Notes: generated by a model from the sequence alone, not told the origin. A stretch of 13,579 nucleotides of DNA from Candidatus Poseidoniales archaeon (GCA_012270265.1 JAAXIR010000043.1:1-13579); one strand, 5' to 3'; counted from the stretch's first letter, positions 1 through 6,595 are shown. A program made the numbers and translations.

Positions 1-773
1 GCCAATGCTTCGAGGGCAACCATGGGTTGCCCTTCGTAGGCTGATGGAAGGAGAAGGAGTGAAGATTCTTGCAACAGTTTTACCTTTTTCTCTTTCGTAA
101 CCCATCCGTGTGCGACGATGTTTGTTGACCCATCTTGTGCTGCTTCTCTTCCAGTACAATGGAGCGTCATGTCAGAACCTCGACGTTCGAGTTCATTCAT
201 GATTTGAAAGGCGAAATCGTGACCTTTGACAGGATCGTTCCGACCGAGGAGAAGAATTTGATTTGGATCACGTTCAACAGATGCATCAACACAGTGTATC
301 GGATCGATTGGATTTGGAGATACGATGCATTTACCCAAAAATGGAGTGATGAGTTCTTTCCATCGTTCTGAGAGACAGACGATGGTCGCTTTGCAATTCT
401 CGAGTCGTTGTTTCAATTTCTTTGCACGATCTTTCTTTCCAAGCCATGAGACAATGTTCCCACTGTGGATGTGGAATACGATCTTTCCACCGTGTCGATG
501 GGCGTGTTCTGCAAGGCGGAGTTTTCTCAAAAAGGAATAATCGGATGCTGCATGAAGATGAACAATCAAGCCGTCATTGTTCTGATTAGCCAATTCTTCA
601 AGTCTGTTTTTTGCATTGTTGTACGCTTGAAGTTTGGAAAGATATGAACCGCTTGAATGGCTTTCAATCGTTTCAACTGTCCAGCCATCGGGTGGGTTGG
701 ACGAAAGCGTTCCAATGACCGTTTGAATGCCACCTGGACTCGATATCGGTCCAACATGTACCACGGTCGGCAT
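1..773 (-). CDS. GT4-family glycosyltransferase, C-terminus cut by window edge
   Basis: Family 1 (GT4, GT-B fold) glycosyltransferase, which would move a sugar from an activated donor onto a glycan or lipid acceptor. I read the minus strand directly: an open frame starts at ATG 773 and is still open at base 1, giving 257 complete residues. The N-terminus MPTVVHVGPISSPGGIQTVI has the Rossmann strand and glycine-rich GG(I) loop (residues 14-16) that begins GT4 enzymes. The second domain begins around residue 172 with ILLLGRNDPVKGHD. The donor-site EX7E motif is E247...E255 in SAYEGQPMVALEA. An in-frame TGA lies 5' of the start and no other ATG intervenes. No signal peptide or membrane segment is visible, so it is probably cytosolic. 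It is divergent from the GT2 gene at 879, suggesting a surface-glycan locus. About 100 C-terminal residues are probably missing. The family call is firm; the substrate is unknown. Confidence 0.9.
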   Translation of the reverse strand, partial: MPTVVHVGPISSPGGIQTVIGTLSSNPPDGWTVETIESHSSGSYLSKLQAYNNAKNRLEELANQNNDGLIVHLHAASDYSFLRKLRLAEHAHRHGGKIVFHIHSGNIVSWLGKKDRAKKLKQRLENCKATIVCLSERWKELITPFLGKCIVSPNPIDPIHCVDASVERDPNQILLLGRNDPVKGHDFAFQIMNELERRGSDMTLHCTGREAAQDGSTNIVAHGWVTKEKKVKLLQESSLLLLPSAYEGQPMVALEAL

Positions 774-878
774 GATTGGATTGAAATTCTGTGAACACTT
801 GACATCTGTGGACAAATCCCCTTGTTTAGCATGAATTTGAACGGAGAAGTGAAGAGGGAATCAAGAATCAAATGATTC

Positions 879-2078
879 ATGCTGTTTTCTCCCGCTCTGT
901 TTGAGATCGGGTTTACAGCGCTTGCTGGGCTACCGTATGTCAAGCAAGGACTTGACCTCTTCATGTCGAGGAAACGAGAGCTTGTACGTCCAGAACAGCG
1001 CTATTCTGGAAGTTTGACCATTCTTCTTCCCGTATGGAACGAAGCCAGTGTGCTCATACAAAAGTTGGACAATTTGATGGAAACATGCCAAGGACTTGAT
1101 CCTCATCTCGTCATCATCGATTCTGCTTCAACCGATGCTTCGGTTTCAATCGTTGAAGGTTGGACTGGGCAAGATGCGTTTGCATCGTACACGTTGCTCA
1201 GAATGGAACAACGCGAAGGGAAGACTGCTGCAGTCAAAGAAGCACTTGAGCACATCAATCAGACAATTGCAACCGATCTAATCTTGATGACGGATGCTGA
1301 TGCCTTGTTTGAAGCAGACACTGCATCCAAACTCATGCACTGGTTTTCTGATTCGACCATTGGATGTGTAGGAGCTTCGCCAAAACGCCTTGGACAACGT
1401 GCAGAAGAAGCAGAACATCGGGCCTTGTTCTCAATGGTTCGAACCATGGAATCGAAGTTTGACAGCACACCGTTCCTTGAAGGTTCATGCATGATGTGGA
1501 GGCGAGAAGCGCTCGATGTGGAATCACTGAATGTTCGTTCCAATGCAGATGATGCCCAGATTGCGACCAATGTTCGAATCAATGGTTTGAGAGCCATTCA
1601 GGATTCGGATGCATACTTCATCGATCATGCACCTCATCAACGAAAGGAGCACGCCCGTCAGAAGGTTCGACGCGCACAAGGGCTGCAACGTCATTTACTC
1701 CGGCAGAGAAAGCACTGGTTCAACCGAAGGCATGGCAGGTTTGCAGCTACACTACGCCAAGAGGCTGTGATGCACCTTATCTCACCACTTCTTCTCGTTG
1801 GAGCCCTTGTGGCGATGTTAGCTCGTTGGGCAACCATTGGATTCGCAGAAATCGATTTCTCCAATGCAACATTGACAACCATGCACGTTGGTTTGTTTGC
1901 GACAGAAGCCATCGTATTCGCATCATGGCTCTCTGTACGGTATAATGTTCGCATACCACTGTTGAATCAACTTGGAGCCGTCATTGACGGGAATGTTCAG
2001 CTCGTTCGTGCAATGTGGAAAAGTGCTCGTGGAACATCGCTCCATATGTGGGATCAACACATCGATGGTCGTAATTGA
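879..2078 (+). CDS. GT2-family membrane-anchored glycosyltransferase
   Basis: Family 2 (GT-A fold) glycosyltransferase of 399 residues, expected to use a nucleotide- or lipid-linked sugar at the cytoplasmic membrane face. Residues 46-56 (LTILLPVWNEA) form the nucleotide-binding strand, followed by VIIDSASTDAS at 78-88. The metal-binding DXD is TDAD at 138-141. An acceptor-side region FLEGSCMMWRREAL (199-212) is followed by NADD (222-225), likely holding the catalytic-base acid. RRAQGLQRH (264-272) occupies the place of the QXXRW-like motif. Hydrophobic stretches at about 297-322 and 333-352 look like C-terminal membrane helices, and a weaker one sits at the N-terminus. ATG 879 is the first start after an in-frame TGA at 873-875; I see no close Shine-Dalgarno. 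It is convergent with the pilin gene. A role in glycosylating the pilin or building a surface polysaccharide is only a contextual guess. Confidence 0.9.
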   Translation: MLFSPALFEIGFTALAGLPYVKQGLDLFMSRKRELVRPEQRYSGSLTILLPVWNEASVLIQKLDNLMETCQGLDPHLVIIDSASTDASVSIVEGWTGQDAFASYTLLRMEQREGKTAAVKEALEHINQTIATDLILMTDADALFEADTASKLMHWFSDSTIGCVGASPKRLGQRAEEAEHRALFSMVRTMESKFDSTPFLEGSCMMWRREALDVESLNVRSNADDAQIATNVRINGLRAIQDSDAYFIDHAPHQRKEHARQKVRRAQGLQRHLLRQRKHWFNRRHGRFAATLRQEAVMHLISPLLLVGALVAMLARWATIGFAEIDFSNATLTTMHVGLFATEAIVFASWLSVRYNVRIPLLNQLGAVIDGNVQLVRAMWKSARGTSLHMWDQHIDGRN

Positions 2079-2082
2079 AAAT

Positions 2083-2122
2083 AAAAAAAGGCCCCCCCAT
2101 GCGCCTGGACGCATGAGGGGGC
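2083..2122 (-). terminator. Hairpin plus T-run terminator of the pilin gene
   Basis: A 13-bp stem with one mismatch (arms 2091-2103 and 2110-2122, loop 2104-2109) is followed on the minus strand by seven T (complement of A 2083-2089). Read on the minus strand this has the form of an intrinsic terminator, about 58 bases beyond the pilin stop. Archaeal termination depends mostly on the T-run, so the hairpin may instead stabilise the mRNA 3' end. On the plus strand no T-run follows, so it serves the pilin rather than the GT2 gene. Confidence 0.75.
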
Positions 2123-2127
2123 GGATT

Positions 2128-2148
2128 CACACAAAATCAATTTGTGTG
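2128..2148 (-). other. Second stem-loop in the pilin 3' region
   Basis: A perfect 8-bp inverted repeat (CACACAAA / TTTGTGTG, loop 2136-2140) lies between the pilin stop codon and its terminator hairpin. In the transcript it would form an AU/GU-rich stem-loop just 5' of the terminator. A role in mRNA stability is inferred; none is shown by sequence. Confidence 0.5.
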
Positions 2149-2179
2149 GTTACGACACCAGTGTGTTACTCGAGTAAAC

Positions 2180-2671
2180 TCAAGCTACGCTGGTAACGGT
2201 CGACTCGTAGATGAGCTTGTTGCTCGCACGGTCGAGAACCTTGACCTGAACACTGCATGCAGTTGAGCAGATGTCATCGGATCCTTCACTGATTGTGACT
2301 TCTTCTCCGAACGACCACTTACCGTCGCCGTTGTCAGAGACTGCACAGCCAGTGTCAGCTGCTTGGTCAGGGTTGGTGCACTCTGTGTAAGAACCACCGT
2401 CGGACATCTGTACGATGACAGTTGCCCATGATAGGTCTTCACCAGCGTCCATAGCGATGTAGACGATTTCTTCGCCTGAGTCGCTTGTTGGTGTTCCTGC
2501 AGCGTCAGTTACAGCAAAGCCATACATGGAGAAGTCTCCATCAGTGTTGCCTTCTGCGAGCTGGGATGCCCAGACGTACAGTACACCTGCCAGTACAACA
2601 GTGATTGCAACCATAAGGATGGTAGCAATAACCGGGCTGACAGCTTCTTCGTTTCGGTTTTCTTTTTGCAT
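2180..2671 (-). CDS. Archaeal type IV pilin (class III signal peptide)
   Basis: Small secreted structural subunit of an archaeal type IV pilus-like filament, 163 residues. Residues 10-34 (AVSPVIATILMVAITVVLAG and on) are the conserved archaeal Pilin_N segment: a prepilin-peptidase site followed by the hydrophobic helix that embeds in the membrane and forms the filament core. The head domain (about 40-163) is acidic, beta-rich in appearance, and has four cysteines (98, 109, 135, 139) that could form two disulfides. The residue before the SPVI core is Ala preceded by Glu8-Glu9, not the Arg/Lys usual at -2 in studied archaea. ATG 2671 is chosen over upstream in-frame starts because GGAGG lies a proper distance before it and the signal peptide is then short. 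It has its own TATA box and terminator, so it is probably monocistronic and well expressed. Adhesion or surface attachment is likely; the exact filament type is unknown. Confidence 0.92.
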   Translation of the reverse strand: MQKENRNEEAVSPVIATILMVAITVVLAGVLYVWASQLAEGNTDGDFSMYGFAVTDAAGTPTSDSGEEIVYIAMDAGEDLSWATVIVQMSDGGSYTECTNPDQAADTGCAVSDNGDGKWSFGEEVTISEGSDDICSTACSVQVKVLDRASNKLIYESTVTSVA

Positions 2672-2680
2672 ATTTTTGTC

Positions 2681-2685
2681 CTCCG
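2681..2685 (-). promoter_or_regulatory. Shine-Dalgarno of the pilin gene
   Basis: CGGAG/GGAGG on the minus strand lies about 8 bases before ATG 2671. It is among the strongest ribosome-binding sites in the window and fixes the pilin start against the upstream in-frame methionine codons. Confidence 0.75.
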
Positions 2686-2686
2686 A

Positions 2687-2701
2687 CGCCCGTAGTGGGC
2701 G
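2687..2701 (-). promoter_or_regulatory. 5' leader hairpin just before the pilin Shine-Dalgarno
   Basis: A perfect 5-bp GC inverted repeat (CGCCC / GGGCG, 5-base loop 2692-2696) directly abuts the Shine-Dalgarno. If transcription starts about 25 bases after the TATA box, this hairpin sits near the 5' end of the leader, where it could protect the mRNA or affect ribosome access. It could also be a chance repeat. Confidence 0.35.
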
Positions 2702-2724
2702 CATTCTTCCCACCACAGAGATAT

Positions 2725-2732
2725 TATTTAAA
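2725..2732 (-). promoter_or_regulatory. Archaeal TATA box for the pilin gene
   Basis: The minus strand reads TTTAAATA here, a close match to the archaeal TATA consensus, with purine-containing sequence upstream where a BRE would be. It lies 54-61 bases before ATG 2671. The expected start of transcription, about 25 bases downstream, gives a leader of roughly 30 bases that includes the Shine-Dalgarno. Confidence 0.7.
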
Positions 2733-3016
2733 CACATCGGGCGAAAACGATGAAATCAAAAAGTTATTCGCGATACTGCGACTCTATTTTGAATTGAAAA
2801 TAAAATTCAAAGATCGAGTCCGAGTGGTACAAATCGTTTGTAGAGAGGGCGTGGCTTGCGCTAAAATCTAACAAAATTGGGTGAACAGGGTGAGAGCTTA
2901 CGGAGAGGGGATGGGATGCACTCAACGAGAACTTCACAGCCCTGTTCGATGTATGGTATGCACTTCGCCTTTATATGCGTTATCTGTCATTCAATTTTTC
3001 GAACTGGGCAGGCCTT
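2733..3016. other. Intergenic region without a recognisable gene
   Basis: This stretch between the methionine aminopeptidase stop and the pilin promoter holds no frame that looks coding and no tRNA- or rRNA-like structure that I can see. It is AT-rich near the pilin side. It contains one perfect 8-bp inverted repeat (2788-2795 / 2804-2811, loop 2796-2803) and a TATA-like TTTATATG near 2972 on the plus strand with no gene behind it. I see no clear T-run to end the aminopeptidase transcript. Upstream regulatory sites for the pilin could lie here. Confidence 0.6.
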
Positions 3017-4027
3017 TCACTCGACGGTTAGTATTTCTGGGCCACCATCAGTGACGAGGACCGTGTGCTCAAATTGGCATATGTTCCCACCATCCTTGCA
3101 AGCAAGAACGTGATAGGTCTCAAGGAATCGAATGCTGATCAATTTCTTGACAAGAGCCCTCCACTTGCTTTGACGTGATGCCTCGTCTGCATCAGGGAAC
3201 GGTTTCTCAAGCATTGGATATGCCCAACGCTCTGCAAATGGGAGCGTTGAATATCGCTCCTCGAGGTTGCGAGCCATTTGTGCTCCAAGGGGCTTCAACT
3301 GTCCTTTTGCACGAGCCTTTCTTGACGTTGTCATTCCAGTAATTCGATAGATGTTGGACGAATTGGGATTCCCTAAATTCTTGATCATGCCAGAGGATCC
3401 AGTTGTGTTGAATGGCTCAATAGCATAGATGCCTCCTTCTTCGACAACGCCCTTGAACCCTTGATTGTCTGGGCCGCAAGCGTAGGATGGGACAGAAACA
3501 CCAGCATGAAGTTCCCACGGCTTGAGTTGATGGCCGCAGAGATTACGAATGGGTTGGAAGCCTGCATCAAGAGAAGGTTGAGCAGCAGCTTGTCCAACCT
3601 TGTACCATGGCGTTCCAGGATGCATCATCTCAATCGCAGCATCACGGGCCTCTTTGGCTGCTTTGATTTGTTCAGTATGTTCGTTACCGTTTCCAACCTC
3701 GAAAGTAAGCGCATTGTCTGCAATGTGGCCTTTAATGTGGACACCAAAGTCAATCTTGACGCAATCGCCCTTTTGCAGAACCATCTCACCATCCCAGCCC
3801 TCGACTTGGTTGACAGCATGGTCGGTTGTGAAATGAGCAGCGAGGTCGTTAACAGCAATTGTACCTGGGAACGCAGGCTTTCCGCCGTGTCTATGGATGT
3901 AGCGCTCAGCCGATTCAATGACTTCATGGAAGGTCTTTCCCGGCGTTAACTCAAGTTTCATTGCCTCGAGTGTACGACGAGCGACGTGCCCTGCATCTTT
4001 CCAATATTTCAGTGTCGATTCTTCCAC
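3017..4027 (-). CDS. map: Type II methionine aminopeptidase
   Basis: Removes the N-terminal methionine from nascent cytosolic proteins using a dinuclear metal centre. Counting from the possible TTG start at 4030, the five metal ligands are visible: D94 (KIDFG), D105 (HIADNA), H167 (LCGHQL), E205 (AIEPF) and E321 (QFEHT). Substrate-site histidines are H66 (AAHFTT) and H175 (ELHAG). The insertion between about 230 and 300 carries the helical subdomain typical of type II (archaeal/eukaryotic) enzymes. At about 336 residues it is somewhat longer than the roughly 295 of many archaeal forms. An in-frame TGA lies just upstream, leaving only TTG 4030 or GTG 4027 near the conserved N-terminus; I chose GTG. 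The start lies inside the end of the Sua5 gene (19-base overlap), so translation is probably coupled. It is the last gene of the minus-strand operon. Confidence 0.95.
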   Translation of the reverse strand: MEESTLKYWKDAGHVARRTLEAMKLELTPGKTFHEVIESAERYIHRHGGKPAFPGTIAVNDLAAHFTTDHAVNQVEGWDGEMVLQKGDCVKIDFGVHIKGHIADNALTFEVGNGNEHTEQIKAAKEARDAAIEMMHPGTPWYKVGQAAAQPSLDAGFQPIRNLCGHQLKPWELHAGVSVPSYACGPDNQGFKGVVEEGGIYAIEPFNTTGSSGMIKNLGNPNSSNIYRITGMTTSRKARAKGQLKPLGAQMARNLEERYSTLPFAERWAYPMLEKPFPDADEASRQSKWRALVKKLISIRFLETYHVLACKDGGNICQFEHTVLVTDGGPEILTVE

Positions 4028-4608
4028 CAAGTGACCACGTCACGCGAAGGTACAACGCCTTCTCTGATAATAGTTACCAATGGCTCATCGGAATCAAAGT
4101 CGATTTTGACAAAGGTGCTTCCGGGGCCTGTTTGACGATTTCCTGCGACCACAGCAACATCAGGAAGACCCAATTCAGATGCTGCTTCAGCCACTGTGTT
4201 TGCTGGTTCTTCACCTGCTTCATTCGCACTCGTTGCTGTAACAGGCCCAACAGCCAAAGCAAGAGCGCGAGCTGATGGATGATCAAAAACACGAATAGCG
4301 ATGGATTGACCACCTATCCGAGCATCAAGAAGTTGCTGAGCAGGATAGATGACCGATAGGCCTCCACGAGGAAAGGCATCAACGAATTCGACAATACGTG
4401 GATCGATTTCAACCATGTGTGCTACTTGGTCGAGGGAAGCGACACCGATTGAAACTGGTTTGTCGGCCGACCGAGATTTGAGTTCGAACAGTGTATCGAG
4501 CCCTTTCTTGGTCGGTAGGCATCCTAAGCCTGGGAGCGTTGACGTTGGATAGGCAATGACGCCACCGTTGTTGATGTATGCGACCTGCTCATCGGTGATG
4601 ATTGTCAT
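4009..4608 (-). CDS. Sua5/YciO/YrdC-family protein, probable threonylcarbamoyl-AMP synthase
   Basis: Probably forms threonylcarbamoyl-AMP from threonine, bicarbonate and ATP, the first step of the universal t6A37 modification of ANN-decoding tRNAs. The protein has 199 residues, the length of a single YrdC domain, with no C-terminal Sua5 extension, so it is TsaC-like. Visible motifs, in order, are VIAYPTSTLPGLGC (about 17-30, the phosphate/threonine-binding strand), ELKSRSADKPVSIGV (the KxR...KP nucleotide-binding segment) and TATSANEAGEEPANT (the SxNxSG-like segment). YPTSTLPGLG differs from the common YPT(D/E)TVYGLG, with Pro in place of the usual Tyr. ATG 4608 is chosen because the domain begins right there and the preceding gene stops at 4613, four bases away; the longer frame would overlap that gene. 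YciO-type proteins of related sequence have less certain function, so the exact activity is not proven. Confidence 0.85.
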   Translation of the reverse strand: MTIITDEQVAYINNGGVIAYPTSTLPGLGCLPTKKGLDTLFELKSRSADKPVSIGVASLDQVAHMVEIDPRIVEFVDAFPRGGLSVIYPAQQLLDARIGGQSIAIRVFDHPSARALALAVGPVTATSANEAGEEPANTVAEAASELGLPDVAVVAGNRQTGPGSTFVKIDFDSDEPLVTIIREGVVPSRDVVTWWKNRH

Positions 4609-4612
4609 ATCA

Positions 4613-4885
4613 TCACGCACGGGTCCAGATGGACATGTGTTTGGCTGCGATCGCTTCTGCAAGTTCCTTATCCGCCGTTTTCACAAGCAATTTTCCGCTT
4701 GGATACAACGTCAAATCCGCCTCACCAGTAAAGGTCCACACCATTCTTGATTGGACACCTGCTTCAAAGCCGCTCTCGATAATTTTCGCACCAACGTGTT
4801 CCAAATCGATGGATGTTACACCTTCTGGAACGATTTGCCATGAGGCTTGATTGCCGCACAACTCCATTGCAAATCCATCACTCAT
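4613..4885 (-). CDS. 90-residue conserved-looking protein, possible single TBP-like repeat
   Basis: I do not recognise this gene with certainty. It encodes 90 residues with no signal peptide, membrane segment or cysteine cluster. The order of a helix (about 26-38, IDLEHVGAKIIES), a strand (MVWTFTG), then ADLTLYPSGKLLVKTADKEL and a final helix (to about 83) matches the layout of one TATA-binding-protein repeat, where a strand carrying F.SGK..(C/V)TG precedes an acidic helix. Full TBP has two such repeats in about 180 residues; here only one is present. Its start ATG 4885 follows GAGG and lies nine bases after the stop of the GPPS gene; its stop is four bases before Sua5. That spacing and the start signal argue for a real gene in the operon. 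A nucleic-acid or protein-binding role is a guess from fold resemblance only. Confidence 0.75.
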   Translation of the reverse strand: MSDGFAMELCGNQASWQIVPEGVTSIDLEHVGAKIIESGFEAGVQSRMVWTFTGEADLTLYPSGKLLVKTADKELAEAIAAKHMSIWTRA

Positions 4886-4894
4886 GCAACAACC

Positions 4895-5959
4895 TCAGAA
4901 TTCTGGCTTTTTTGGTGGACCCGATGGCCCAGTTGGTGGTCCGGAAGGTGGACCACTCGGAGGGCCGATGGGAGGGCCAGAAGGTGGTCCTGACGGAGGG
5001 CCGCAAGGGGGACATGATGCTGGTCCAGAAGGTGGACCACTTGGTGGACCGGACGGTGGACCGGACGGTGGACCACTTGGGGGGCCTGATGGTGGTCCGC
5101 TTGGTGGACCGGAAGGTGGACCACTTGGGGGGCCTGAGGGGCCCGGCGGTAGCGAAGGAGGTGTCGCTTCTGTATGAACGACTGGTTCTTCTTGAACCGG
5201 TGCAGGTTGTTCAACTGGTGGTGAAGGAGGAGATGGAGCAGGCTCGGATTGTACCGGCGCAAGTGGAACTTGTGTCAACAGATCAACAGGAGGCTGAGCA
5301 GCAGGCTCACTCACGACTGGCGTTGAAAGCAGCGGATCGGGAGTTGGGGCACTGAGCAATGGATCTGCAGCGACAGGAGTTTCGGCCTTCTTTTGCTCCC
5401 AAGGTGGCGTCTTTGGACCGTCCTCCTCGGCGTTTCCGAAGGTGCCTGCACTGATTTTCGTTGAACCGCCTTCGGCATTTTCGCCAAAGAACGAAGACAT
5501 CTGTACTTGGCTTGCATCGATAAGTTCACGCTCCTGAACGTTTCCGAAGTCTCCAAGATTTGCATCGAAGGCTCCCGAGAAGAGGCTCGACCCAACAGCG
5601 TTACCAATTTGCCTTGACTTGACCTGTTGGAACTCGAAGTCCGCTTCGTAAGGGCCGAGTGAAAGCGACTGGCCTTGGCCAGAGAGGGAGAAGGTCCAGT
5701 CACCATCACTGAGTTTGAATGCGAAGGAAAACGACCTAGTAAGCCCTGGGCCGATGGATGACACTCCTTCAGTTGGTTCAACAGTTGCACCAAGACTTGT
5801 CTTGATGTTCGCCGAAATTCCACCGATCGGAATCGCAGATTCATTGGTCAGGTTGAGCATGACTTCGACGATATCCTCATCGTCATCATCGATTTCCATT
5901 CGAACGGTTTGTAGGACAACCGAAAGCGAGCCAGCTGTTGCCGAGTGTTCTTGACTCAT
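4895..5959 (-). CDS. Protein with beta-sandwich-like head and (GPPS)n tail, function unknown
   Basis: Function not recognised; 354 residues. Residues about 10-115 read as a beta-rich domain (VVLQTVRMEIDDDDEDIVEV, then VMLNLTNESAIPIGGISANI) resembling an Ig-like or appendage-type sandwich. A middle region (about 115-195) has glycine/phenylalanine-rich stretches. Then comes a Pro/Ala/Val linker (about 195-270), and finally an array of Gly-Pro-Pro-Ser units ending in GPPKKPEF. No signal peptide or membrane helix is visible, so a cytosolic location is likely unless an unusual route exists. The tail is of period four, not the period three of collagen. One pair of units reads GPASCPPCGPPS, introducing the only CxxC. 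ATG 5959 is preferred to GTG 5968 because AGGTGAG precedes the ATG and overlaps the GTG. It starts 30 bases after the RDD gene and is co-transcribed with it. Pro/Gly tails of this type often mediate flexible interactions. Confidence 0.8.
   Translation of the reverse strand: MSQEHSATAGSLSVVLQTVRMEIDDDDEDIVEVMLNLTNESAIPIGGISANIKTSLGATVEPTEGVSSIGPGLTRSFSFAFKLSDGDWTFSLSGQGQSLSLGPYEADFEFQQVKSRQIGNAVGSSLFSGAFDANLGDFGNVQERELIDASQVQMSSFFGENAEGGSTKISAGTFGNAEEDGPKTPPWEQKKAETPVAADPLLSAPTPDPLLSTPVVSEPAAQPPVDLLTQVPLAPVQSEPAPSPPSPPVEQPAPVQEEPVVHTEATPPSLPPGPSGPPSGPPSGPPSGPPSGPPSGPPSGPPSGPPSGPPSGPASCPPCGPPSGPPSGPPIGPPSGPPSGPPTGPSGPPKKPEF
4913..5145. repeat. 12-bp imperfect tandem repeat array (GPPS codons)
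   Basis: About eighteen to nineteen imperfect 12-bp units on the plus strand, close to GGTGGACC(A/G)xxT, are the complement of codons for Gly-Pro-Pro-Ser. Nine consecutive GPPS units are followed by the variants GPAS, CPPC, GPPI and GPPT mixed with further GPPS. The plus strand is G-rich with many GG and GGG runs. Unit number may vary between strains through slippage. Confidence 0.85.
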
Positions 5960-5963
5960 TCCT

Positions 5964-5970
5964 CTCACCT
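5964..5970 (-). promoter_or_regulatory. Shine-Dalgarno deciding the start of the GPPS protein
   Basis: AGGTGAG on the minus strand lies five to eleven bases before ATG 5959 and contains the alternative GTG start at 5968 within it. This supports the ATG. Confidence 0.6.
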
Positions 5971-5989
5971 AGCCCTCGTAGACGGTTCA

Positions 5990-6595
5990 TCACTTTAAGT
6001 TCAGGCGCGTATCGCTTGGGAGAGACCAATCTACTGCTGCGACTGTGTGGTTGCTCACATCGATGGAAGTGCGGTATTCTGCCGTCTTTGAGCGTGCTCG
6101 AAGAACATCTCGGAAACCGAAGAACCATCCAAGAACGGGGATGAGATAACGTAGCTTGTGGAATGCACGAGGCCCGAAATGGTGCACTTCAAGCAATGTC
6201 CCATTGTCATGCACGATGGCAATTCGGAACGCACGCTGCCCGAGGGATCGGCCATATGCGCGTCCTGTGTATTTCCAATACAACCACAACGATCCAAAGA
6301 AAAGAGCCCACGTTACGAAAAATGTTGCAGCATATCGAGCACCTTCGGTGAGGTAGTTCCAACTAATGAGAATCTCGAGGAACGTGAATCGAGTCATCAC
6401 CTGAAGAAGAAGGGACATAGCGATGACGTCGATAGCAAACGCTGCGATTCGGCGCCATACGGGTGCAATCAGCATCCCTTCAGGAGCTGAAGAAAGCACT
6501 TGCTGGGCAAGTGTTCCGCCTTGGTAGACCGTGACTGGGCTTTCCGCCATGTACCTTCCAATGGCTGTTCGTTGTTGAACCTGCGTGTTAGCCAT
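5990..6595 (-). CDS. RDD-family integral membrane protein
   Basis: RDD-domain membrane protein of 201 residues; members are often called transporters but the substrate is mostly unknown. The first helix carries the defining Arg...Asp pair (R48/R49 to D56 in VWRRIAAFAIDVIAMSLLLQ). A second hydrophobic pair of segments spans about 86-106 (ARYAATFFVTWALFFGSLWL). After it comes the loop GRAYGRSLGQRAFRIAIVHD, matching the family's G-x-S/T-x-G-K/Q-R pattern. A last short hydrophobic segment (LIPVLGWFFGF) precedes DVLRARSKTAEYRTSIDV, equivalent to the third conserved Asp region. ATG 6595 is chosen because the start overlaps the helicase stop in ATGGCTAA (8-base overlap, translational coupling); an upstream in-frame methionine would bury most of the N-terminus in the helicase gene. 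It is the second gene of the operon. Family call firm, function open. Confidence 0.88.
   Translation of the reverse strand: MANTQVQQRTAIGRYMAESPVTVYQGGTLAQQVLSSAPEGMLIAPVWRRIAAFAIDVIAMSLLLQVMTRFTFLEILISWNYLTEGARYAATFFVTWALFFGSLWLYWKYTGRAYGRSLGQRAFRIAIVHDNGTLLEVHHFGPRAFHKLRYLIPVLGWFFGFRDVLRARSKTAEYRTSIDVSNHTVAAVDWSLPSDTRLNLK

Noticed and set aside
566..964. Minus-strand 132-residue frame
   Set aside because: Overlaps both the GT4 start and the GT2 start in other frames; the GT4 frame carries clear family motifs, this one none.
2761..3000. tRNA or structured RNA gene between the aminopeptidase and pilin genes
   Set aside because: I found no cloverleaf pairing or conserved T-loop; only one short AT-rich stem-loop, which could be chance.
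2877..3113. Small plus-strand gene in the intergenic region
   Set aside because: Half of the frame runs into the 3' end of methionine aminopeptidase; no ribosome-binding site or domain is apparent.
3461..3949. Plus-strand 162-residue frame
   Set aside because: Opposite the catalytic core of methionine aminopeptidase; no recognisable domain.
4913..5145. CRISPR array
   Set aside because: Units are 12 bp, contiguous and in frame within a coding gene, with no spacers.
4851..5177. Plus-strand frame encoding GGPE/GGPL/GGPD repeats
   Set aside because: It is the antisense of the GPPS array. Serine is held constant on the minus strand across two codon families, and the minus frame continues into a domain with a good ribosome-binding site.
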